From positions 2,463,501-2,527,500 of the forward strand of contig JAHQIY010000005.1 in NCBI GenBank assembly GCA_019054805.1: 64,000 bases of DNA, read 5' to 3'. Positions within the stretch are counted from its first letter, which is position 1; each line of letters begins with the position of its first letter. This DNA is from Brachionus manjavacas (Eukaryota; Rotifera; Eurotatoria; Ploima; Brachionidae). A program made the position numbers and the translations under genes. The notes beneath the pieces are model-generated. The model was given only the letters and a program-made list of their open reading frames with translations, was not told the DNA's origin and searched no databases. Of the stretch, positions 21,701-32,800 are shown one piece after another.

Positions 21701-23820
21701 ACTTGTTGAAAATTATCTCTATTATTGACGCAGCATTACCTACAGATAATCAATTGATCAATATAAAAAAGGTAACAAATTTGCTACATTTTGTAGCAAA
21801 AAAATGACATTTAAGACAATTTCGACAAAAAGTTTTCAGTAAATATTTGAATTGAAAAATTGTTTTCAGAAAAAAATTTCAATTTTTTTAGTTTCCTTTT
21901 TTTTTAAGTTCGAATCAATATTATTAATTATAAATTGATGAGCTGAAACTGTGTTGGACTTTTTCAAGATTTTTAAAATCTTCTCATAAAACATATTAAT
22001 TTGATTAATTTAAGGAATTAGGAAAAATTTCCAGAACCTTTAATTTTTATTTGTTTTAAAATTTATTTCAAATAGTAAAACTGGAGTGAATAATAATAAT
22101 GTTAAAATATTTGAGGACAATCTTTGATTTAAGTTGCATAATTTTTTTAAAATAAACTTGTTTAATCACATGTATTTAACATTAATTTAGACGGGAATTT
22201 TTTTTTAATTATAATTTATTTGTTTTAAACAAAATTGAAATACAATTAATTCTAATTCTAATTTTATTTAAAAGTACATCTTAATTAGATAATTTTTTTA
22301 TAAGAATTCTCTACTAAGAAAAGTGTTTAAAGCTCTCCGAGCTTTTTAGGGTTTAATTAAGGTTGAAAACAAAATAAGATAAATTTGCTTTATTACGGCT
22401 TTGAGAATAGTTTTAAGTTAACAGAAGATTTATAAAAACAATTATAATGAGAAAAAAACATAATAATTTTAGATTCTTAGACCCAAAAGCTCTGTCAATT
22501 AATTTTTCGTACAGTTTGTACGAAGGTCTTAATCGATCTTTAATGCTCGTTGCAACATACTTAATTCTTTATTTGAAATTATTCAATTTACTATCTTTCC
22601 TTGAATTAAAAAAAATCTCTAATAGTTGACAATTTATTGTATCCTTTTTTCTGGAAAGACCAAAAGGGCGATCATTAAACGATAAAAAATATAATAGAAA
22701 TTTAAAAAATAAATAAAAAGAGTCATATTCATAATAATAGTCACAATTATCCTGCTTATTAATTTTTACTTGATACATGATACTTTTCAATAGTGATCAC
22801 CCTGGTAATTAGCGTCAATTATTTGAACTATGATAATGATTTGTCAAAATTTATTTTCCATACCATGATTCAGATAATTTAACAATTATGATAAGAGTTT
22901 TTTATAATCTTTCCAATTAATAATTAATTAAATCTCAATGCCGAAATCAAAAAATGCTTTGTTGTAAATTTTTTTGAAAAGCTTACGGCAGGCTTTAAAA
23001 ATATTCGAATTCAAATTGTTCATTTGGTTTGTATTCAATGAAAAAAATCAATTTAGGGTACTTTTAGCGAAAAAGTATTATATCTTAAATTATTTATTTA
23101 AAATTTTCTAAAATCGGAAACTTTTATTTGAGATAAATGAAGCATAAGTCTAGTTAGGCTAAAACTGGGGAAATAGGAATTTGGCTCTACTAATCAAAGA
23201 ATAAAAAAATATTTAATGAAAAATTAATGATTTTTTTTTTAAAATTAAACATCAATAACTTTAACAAAAAATACTTAATAAAATTAGTATTAGATAATAG
23301 AAAAAAATTCGGGTATAAATTTACACTAAATGAAATGACAGAAGCAAAATAATAGACCGAATTTCGCTAATTTGCACAAGGCTTGAATTTAAATAAAACT
23401 TTTTCTTATATAATCGGAAAATTCTTAATAAAATAAACAATAATGAAAAAATATTGATTTTAATTATCGAACTTTTCTCACTTTTTAACATTTTATCATT
23501 TTCAAACAAGATAATCGTATTTACTGAGGAAAATTTCAATTAATTAAATGATGTCGCTGATTTTTAGGATGTGCTTGGAATTAATTTTCTCAGCAATAAT
23601 CAAAAAAAAATCTAAATTTACATAGAACTTTCAAATGCATTTTTTTATTAAGATTTTTCATCTTATTGAAAAAAAAGATCGATTTTTTTATCAAATTTAT
23701 TTTTCAGGGTCTCATCTAAAGCTTCTTTTAATTATTTTCACTAGATAAAAAACGAAATAAATCAGACCTTTTTTTGAAGAAGAAAATGCCAACTTTAAAC
23801 TCGAGATTCACATAATGCAT
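18720..23820. other. Five kilobases of AT-rich intergenic DNA, nothing recognised
   Basis: Read on both strands without finding conserved protein patterns, inverted repeats or structured RNA. The open frames near 22447-22790 and 23321-23539 are AT-driven, overlap on opposite strands and show no domain. Confidence 0.6.
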
Positions 23821-23830
23821 AAAGTTTATA

Positions 23831-26800
23831 ATGTTGATGAAAAAATCATTTTACATTTTTTTCATGATATTCATGTCAATCAGTCTAATAGCTGGATTTG
23901 GTAATAAAAGAAAGAAAATTATTCAGCATGGTGATTTAATGATTGGTGTTCTATTACCGGTGCACGAACAACCATCATATGACGATTCAGCCAAAAATTC
24001 AAAATCAAAGTGTGGTCTTATCCGGGACCAGTATGGAATACAAAGAGTCGAAGCATTGCTTTTTATGCTAGATAAAATAAACAGTGAGCTAAATTTACTT
24101 CCAGGCATAAAACTAGGAGTCGAGATTAGAGATGAGTGTTGGGTGACAAGTGTAGCTCTGGAAGAGACTATAGATTTTATCAAGCATACAATTGCTAGCG
24201 CCAAAGATGAGGCAGAAAGTGATGAAAATGTTCCGATTTTTTTAGATAAAGATCAAATGACAGAGTACACTTTCAATAATTCAAGAGATAAAATATGCCA
24301 AAAAATACTTAAAGATAAGGAAAATGAGAACAAAATTTTGGCAGTAATAGGTCCTGCAGGAAGTGATTTGGCAATTAATGTGCAAAATTTAGTCCAGTTG
24401 TTCGACATACCTCAAGTAGCCTATTCAGCCACGAGCACAGATTTAAGTAATAAAAAAATGTACAAAACATTTTTGCGAGTAGTCCCAAGCGATTATCTTC
24501 AAGTTAGAGCAATGACAGATCTAGTGGTCAAAATGAACTGGACCTATGTTTTCGCTATTTATACTGACGGAAGCTATGGTCAAGGCGGAATGGAAGCATT
24601 CAGAAATAGAACTTCGCATCTAAATATATGCCTAGTAATGTATGAAAAAATTACGCAATATGCAAATGATGAAGACTATGAGAACTTGATCAAAAAAATG
24701 AACGATACCGAATCAGCAAGAGTAATTGTTTGTTTTTGTTATGGTGAAACTATTAGAGGTTTGCTTGGGGCTATTAATCGCCTTGGACTCAAAGGCCGTT
24801 TTATAATAATTGGAAGGTTTTATGAGCATTTGCTTTTCTTTTTATAATGATTTTGTAATTTGAAAATAATTTAAGTGATGGATGGTCGGATAGAATTGAT
24901 GTGGCTAGGGGCTATTATGAAGAGGCGATTGGTTCATTGTCCATAAAGGCACACTCGCCAGTTGTTACTGAATTTCATGACTATTTTGCTCGTCTAAATC
25001 CTTCTAATAATTTGCGTAATGCTTGGTTTAATGAATATTGGGAGTACAGATTCAATTGCTACATTGAAAAAGAATCAAAAAACATCTACAAAACTCCGTG
25101 CAAAAGTAAATATATTTCATTAAAGTGATAAAAATTTTACTTAAAGTCAAATAATTAAGAAAATAATTAAATTTAATAAAATTAAGATAAAATTTTTTTT
25201 AATTATTCAAAAATTAGTAACTTGTTTTTTAAAACAGGAGTTTTTTAATCAAGTAGTGATGTTTATTTTTAAATAAAGTATAAACCGTAAACTCTTGTTT
25301 ACTACCTCATGGGGTTCAAATAAAAAGGTGGGGGGGTTGTAATTTAAAAAGTAAATTTCTAGTATAGGTATTTTAAGATTGAAAAAATTAGAAACCCGGG
25401 GTAAAAAAAAAATTATTTAATAATTTAAATGGGCTTATAATATAAAATGCTTATTTTTTAAATGGGCTTATAATGAAAAATTCATAGTTTTTGAAAAAAA
25501 ATTCGATTCTTCACAGAAAAAATAGAAAAAAGTACCAAAATAATTGATTAATTTTTGGTGAGCTTACAAATTGAAAAATTAAACGAAAAAAATTTTAATT
25601 TATTTCCATTTCCGACTCATCTTCATGATGACTACTTGATGATGATGAAGAATGTTGAGCAATAGTAACGATCTGAGCTTGTGCTGCATTAAGCATCTCT
25701 TGCCATGCTGCTGCTTCTTCTTTTGATGGCCTACCTCTTTTTCTTTTTGGCAAAGCTTGAAGCTGTTGGCTTTTCATATAAGTTTTAGTTTAAGAAATTT
25801 TATGGAAATTATATTTGTAAGAAAAAAATAAAAAAAAAAATAAAGAAGCTCTTTTTATTCTAATTTTTGGTGTGTTCACACTTTTTACAAATGATGTGTT
25901 TTAAAGTCTTAAGCATTTGCAAAAATAATATAAGAATGATGAAATAATGATCACGGGTGTGCAATTTTTTTAAAATTTTAAGCTCATGGGTGTGTATTAT
26001 TTTGAAAATTTCAATCCCATGAGACAATAAAATTTTTTTTTATAATACACACTGGGGCTATGATGAAATTCAGCTAAACTTCATATAAGTATTTCAAAGT
26101 TTTTAAATTGAAATCCCGGGATTATAATGAAACTTTTTTTGAAAAACCCAGGGCTTCTAGTATATATTATGGTGGTGGGGCAATAGCTAAAACCATACTT
26201 GTACCCCGGGGTAGTAAACAAGAGTTTACGGTAGTATTTTTTACGAAACTAAAAATGTAATTATCGCATTAATTTACCAGTTTGAATCAAATATTTTTGA
26301 AGGTTTAATATGACAATCATCAAGTTAACAAATTAGAAAATACCAAATAAAAATAAGTCACCAGATTAAGTAGCAAAATGTTTTAATAATTTTAATTCAT
26401 TTTTTTTTCGTGTTTTTCATTTATTTCTATGCTCAAAATTGTAACAAAATCAAAAATAAATTTTCATTTTTTAAAAATTAAAATAAAAGCTATTCCATGT
26501 TTAAAGCAAGAAAAAAATCATATAGTTTTGATTAAATTTTATTATCTAAGAAAAAAAATCTAAAATTAAAAGACTTTCTGAGCATTCATTGAATCTAACC
26601 CCGAATTATTTTTTGGAATTGTAAAGTATTCCTGAAAACTACTAATTTTATCCAAAAAAACTTTTTATGGATATGAAGTTATGAAGATTCTTTTAATTCG
26701 ATCACTTAAATTCACTTTAATTTGAATTTTTTTTAATTAAAGCAAATTGGTTCTAAAAGGGTTGATTCATTAAAATATTTCAATATTTAAAAAAATACAG

Positions 26801-29800
26801 AAAATTTTTAAAAAATTCCTGGAATTTTTTTTACAGCTCCAGTTTCCACCGTAAAATGAATCAATGAAAGTGGTGAAAACCTATTTTGGTTATTCAACGA
26901 TCACAAAAATGAATATTTTGCAGACAAAATTGCCACGAATAATTTGAAGCTAGTAAAAACTATTTTTGTTTTATTTTGATTACTTTACACTCAAAAACTG
27001 AAAAATTTTGGAAGCCTTTAGTTATAAGCTGAATTTGAGTTCTTCAACTAGACCATAAAATATACTTTTCAACTTTTCAAGTTTTAAAAATTTTGAAATT
27101 TTTTTTCTACTTCCGATTGTGCAAAGCTATCCAACAAGATGATAGTGGTATGCTTCAAATAAACATGGCTACTAAACGAAGCTACAAGCCTCAACCAAGT
27201 GATAATAATATCTTAAGAATTAAGAACTTGGAACGATTTGATTTAAAAATTCAAGATGAACAACAAAAGTGATCTGGTTAATTGGGATCAATCTAGTTTT
27301 TTTGTATCCCTAGTCATATATCTTACAACACATCAAGTCATGAATATTAAATAACCAGGCACCTAGAGAAAATTTGCAATGAGAACAAATTTTTATATTA
27401 GTTATCTATTATTAATTATCTTAGTCAAGTAGTAATCGAGTATTCATCTACCCAATTCAATAATCACTTTGAATTTTTTTTTAACTGAAAGACTATGCAA
27501 ATGACTTTATTAAAATGCAGATAATTGCGTTTCATCTTTAGATTAAATTGAAGATTTAATACCATAATATTTTTTATATCATTATTGTTATTATATAAGC
27601 TACAAGCTGAGTTATTAATATTGTGTTTCTTTTTTCAAAAAAATATTTAATACAATAGAAAATCGCTTAATTATTTTTTTTGTGGCTAGATTTTAATTAA
27701 TTAAATTAAGAAATCTAAAGTTAGCTGCTTAAATTTTTTTATCTTCATTAGTTTAAATTATTTAAATTTATTTTAATAAAAATGGCTGACTCGTGGTCAA
27801 GCCACCGGTCAGCCAACATTATATTTTAATTAAAAACGAAAATAGATTTTAAATTTGAAAAATTTATTAAGCCTTCTTTTACACACGGCAAGTTTTTTTC
27901 TCTATTTAACTTTTTTGAAATTTTATAACTACGATGTTTCATTAAAACTCAATACTAAAGCATGTTAAAATTTTAAATATAATTACGCGATTATTTTTAG
28001 AAATGTAAAATAGAAAAAAAAAATTGCTAAATACGAAATCACATTCTTAGAGCAAATGCTAACAAAATTTTTCTCAAATTAAGTGAAAGGTTTTTCTCAT
28101 TATTCCAGTTTCCCATTTCTTCGAATTGAATTATCGAATTTATTTAACACTTTTTGACCATTTAAAATTACATACCTAAAAGCTTCTTGAATAATTAACT
28201 TTAAAATTTAATAATTTTATTTAAAAAAAATTCTAAATAAAGAATCAGAATTCAAAGTAGAAATACAATGTCTACGACTTCAAATGACATGTATTTAACC
28301 ATGTTATGATAAAAAAAATAATAAACAATTTAATTTGAAAATCAAAAATTACTTAAAAATGATATTTTGAAAATTTTTTGATTACTTAAAAATCAAAAAT
28401 TTTCAAGAAAAGCAATTAATTTTCGCCACAATTATGTTTTTTTAACTCTCAAATAATTTTTATCTTTAATTTTAATCTATATGTCTCATAATTTATAAAA
28501 AAATATAAAACTTAAATGTCTAGATTTTTTAAATAAATAATAATAATATATTTAATTAGTTAAATTCTTAAGGATCATTAATTTTTTTCAAATTGGTAAA
28601 AATATCAGATCCTTAAATTAAAAAAAAAAGTGAATTTATCAGATGACAAATCGACTAATTTAATATTATTTTTTTTCCAGCTTAATTAAAATAATGAAAT
28701 TTTTTTAAAATGAAGGAAAATGTCCGATTGAATTCCGCGAAATAGGAGATAAATGTTATTGGTTTTCGAACGAAAATTTGAATTGGCAAGATGCACGTAA
28801 AAGATGTGAAAGCAAATATCATTATTCGGATCTGCTCGATTTAAATAATCAGCAAGATTTAAAAGATTTATTTATTCACATTAGCAATCAAAGTGAGATA
28901 AAAAAATTTTATTCAAGAATGCATGTTAGAATAGAACTTGATACTGATACTGAAAAATCAAATATTGTAAATGAGTATAATTTTGATGCTGAGTCCATAA
29001 TTTTTCGAAGTTGTGGTAAAACAGCTAAGCGAAATGCCTTTGAGCAAAATTATGAGATGAGCGACTTTGAATCTAGTATCAGCTCCGAAGATGTAATTAC
29101 ATTTTACAACAGTAAAATGTACAACAACCAACAATGTATTTCCATCATGATATCAAACAAATCTGGTGAATTTGATTATTGCGTTAAATTTAAGAATTGT
29201 CATTCAAAGTTTCCTTTTGTATGCAAAATAAATACAGAAAAGATGTTGGAAACATTTTCTGGAGACTATTATCCAGACTCGCTTCACAATTACCAACAGG
29301 ATCCTAAAATGAGCTATGTTATAAATGCTCTGCTAGCAGTAACTCATGGTTTAGCTCGGATCCATAAAACTGTATGTTTGAATAAAAAAATTAAGCAATT
29401 TGAATTTTTGATTAAATTCAAATGATCATGTTCAAAAATTATCACTAAAAGAAGGTTTTTTCTTAAATTTTTTTTTAAAATTTTATTGCAGATAAAAATT
29501 TTCAAAGTAAAATAAATTTTTTCTGCAAATTTGTGCAAAAATGTATTGAATGCAGATTTATGTACAATACTTGGATATGGTTTAATTTGGTTTTCTACAC
29601 ATGAAAAAATGTTTTTGAAATTTATTTTTTTAAGGATGTACCTAAAACATGGAAAGCAACTACGGAACGCAGGAATGCAATGTGATGGAATGAAATAAGG
29701 ACCTAAAATGCGGAACATAGCAAAATACGAAATGTTTTTCTATGTAACATGAACAAAATTCTCTTAAAAATTACGAAATATTTTATTCTTAAATACGGAA

Positions 29801-32800
29801 TAAAAAATTTAAATACGGACATACTTATTTGCGTAAAAAATTTTCTGGGAATGCTAGCTAAAAAACGGAATGAGTTACGGAACAGACAAAAAATATTTAT
29901 TTAGCTTAAATATTTAACAATTTCAAAATTGAAACATAACTTAAGTTGAGGAAATTTTTCTTCAAGAAAATTTTTTCCGTCCGTACTTTGATTGTATATT
30001 TAATATTTTAGAATAGAAATTTTCGTAATTTTAATAGAATTTTTTTCCGCATTAAAATATGATCTTGTTCCGTAAATTAGTACATGTTCCATAGAAAAAC
30101 AATCCGTATTTTGATGCCTCATTACATTTCATTCCAGCATTCCGGGGTTGCGTTTCGTGTTCTAGGTACACCCAATTTTTTATTTAAAAGTGCTTAATTT
30201 TTTTTTTAATTAAAATTTAATTTTTGAAGATTTGATCATTCTTAAGCTTAAATTTGCCAAAATTAAACCTCCAACTAATTTTTTTTAAGGTTTGTGGAGG
30301 ATTGCCAGGTTTATGCGATGGAATGAAAAAGATAACTGGAACTGAATTGTTTGCTAATATAAGAGAGAGCTCGTTCAGCGGAATAACTGGAGAAAAAATT
30401 GATTTTGACTCTAATGGAGATCCTCCAGGAAGGTTTTATTTTCGAAATACTTAACTTTTAAAGTAATTATTCAAGAAGCTTTTAGATATGTAATTTTAAA
30501 TGTGCAAAAAGAGTTAAATAAATTCGATAATTCAATTCGATATGTGTACAAAGAAGTGGGAAACTGGAATAATGAGAAAAGACTTTCACTTAATTTATCT
30601 AAACTTGTGTTTCCGAAAAGTGAGCAAAATTTTGTGAGCATTTGCTCTAAAGAATGTGATTTCGGATATGTAAAAGTAGGCTTAATAATTTTTTTCAAAT
30701 TTTTCAAATCTATTTTCATTTTTAATTTAAAAAATTAAAAAATTATTTAAAATATATAAATAACAAGAATACAAAAGTAAAATTTGTAAAACAAATGTCA
30801 CTAAATAGGAGCTCGAATACAAGTAAAATGCCAATTTGATAAAAACTAACACCCAGATCGCGATTAAAACTTCACAAAATGTTCTTTATTCATTTGAATA
30901 AATTGAAAAATATTGTCTCGGTCTCTTCCTAATTTAAGACTTTTAAGCGTATTTTAGAGATTGTTTAAAATCAGACTTGTTTTTAAGTCATAAGTCTTAA
31001 ATCAAATCAAGTCAATGACTTGAATTTTTTTTTTAAGTCAAGTAAATGATTTAATAAATCCATATTTGATACCAATAAAGTAGTTGCTTCCAAATTCCTG
31101 GCCGTTAATCTTGACCTATGTGCTCTGTAAATGTAACCAGATTTAGAAAATAATTCTTTCAAATGGTCCAGATGAAACAGGTATTGATTAAAATTTTTGT
31201 GCAAGTCTTAACTTTGACTTAAAAAAAAAAAAATTCAAGTCAAAAATTAATGACTTTGACTTAAATTTTTGTTACTTAGACTTAAAACTGTGACTTACAA
31301 ACAAGTCTGTTTAAAATATGTCTTAATGTCTATAGTTTATGATATTTTTTTTAATAATTTCAATTAATTAATTACGAATAAAAAGTGCTTAAAAGACCCA
31401 TGAGGCATGGTGTTAAAATAAGGTTCAATATATGAAATTATTATTATTGTTTCATAAAATTGAAAATTATTTTCTTCTAATTTCATTTTTTAGTGGTGCA
31501 TTATGTCAAATAAGCTTTTTGCTTTTTTTGATTTTAGAACCGAAAAAATGACGCCTTTTTATAAAATTTTTAAATTGTGAGAAATTTAAGAAGAGAATGC
31601 AATTCATTTTTTAATTTCAGTTTTTATTTATTGAAATTATTTTCTATTTAAAGTTTTATCAAGCAAAAAATTGATGAAAAATTTTGAAAAATTTTAAAAA
31701 ATTTTAAAAACCAAATTAAAAAATATATTTTTTAAGCAAATAAAACAAGGTGGTCTTAAATGCTGTTGGAACTGTAAAAAATGCGAAGAACATTCTTACA
31801 TTTTGGATGGTCATACATGTCAAGAGTGCGATTTGGGATTTTGGCCGAATCAAAATTTGACCGGTTGCGACAAACTCTCTTTAAAATATCTAAAATGGAG
31901 TGAGCCTGCATCAATATTTGCTTTGCTTGTTAGCACAATTGGAATTTTGATTAATACATTTGTAACTCATATATTTGTCAGATTTTCGGACACTTCTGTA
32001 GTAAAATCGACTACCAAGCAATTGAGTTTTATTATATTATTTGGCATCTATTTGTGTTATTTAACTACCATTCCATTAATTTTAAAGCCATCCTTGATTA
32101 GTTGCTATTTGACTCGTATTCTCCCAGGATTAAACCTTTCAATTATTTATGGGGCTCTACTAACTAAAACTAACCGAATCGCCAGAATCCTATCCCAGAG
32201 TAAAAAAAGATTTTTTACCAAAAAACTTCGATTTATGAGCATCACATCACAAATTTTAATTTCGCTATCCATCATTTCTATTGAGTGTTGTTTGATCATA
32301 ACCGGATTATTCTACGAACCGAAGGTGATTTATATAAATTATTCCAAGCGGAGTGAAGCTCGATTAGAGTGTTCAATAGAAAGAATATCTGTCATTGGAC
32401 CACTAGGCTATAACATGTTCCTTGTGGTCATGTGTACACTCTATGCAATACAAACCAGAAACCTTCCGGAAAATTTCAACGAAGCAAAATTCATTGGCTT
32501 CAGCATGTACACCACGTGTGTCATTTGGATAGCTTTTTTTCCTCTATTTTTTGGATCCGATTTCAAAGTAATCACTCTGAGTTTAAGCATTAGTTTTAGT
32601 GCCACAGTTATTCTCGCTTTTCTATTCATACCAAAGGTTTACATCATAATTTTTGAGCCTGAAAAGAATCAGCGAAGCGCCTTTACCACTACAAAGAATT
32701 TACGCTGCCACATAGGATCTAATATGCAATCCAGTAGTTTTCTTGACTATGACATGCCATCGTCACAGCGAAAAAAATCCAATGGTATGTTTCTGCTAGC

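Noticed and set aside
23923-24204. A 93-codon minus-strand frame
   Set aside because: Shadow of mGluR exon 1.
28681-28715. Alternative start of mGluR exon 3 at the better-looking acceptor TTTTTTTTCCAG (28680)
   Set aside because: It would bring a stop codon in frame before the lectin part; the acceptor AATGAAG at 28715 fits phase 1 and keeps the frame open.
29344-29718. A 124-codon minus-strand frame
   Set aside because: It runs over the end of mGluR exon 3, the intron and the left arm of the MITE; composition is low-complexity and no domain is visible.
30502-30738. A separate 78-codon gene downstream of the receptor exons
   Set aside because: It is mGluR exon 5; splice sites and phase join it to the neighbours.
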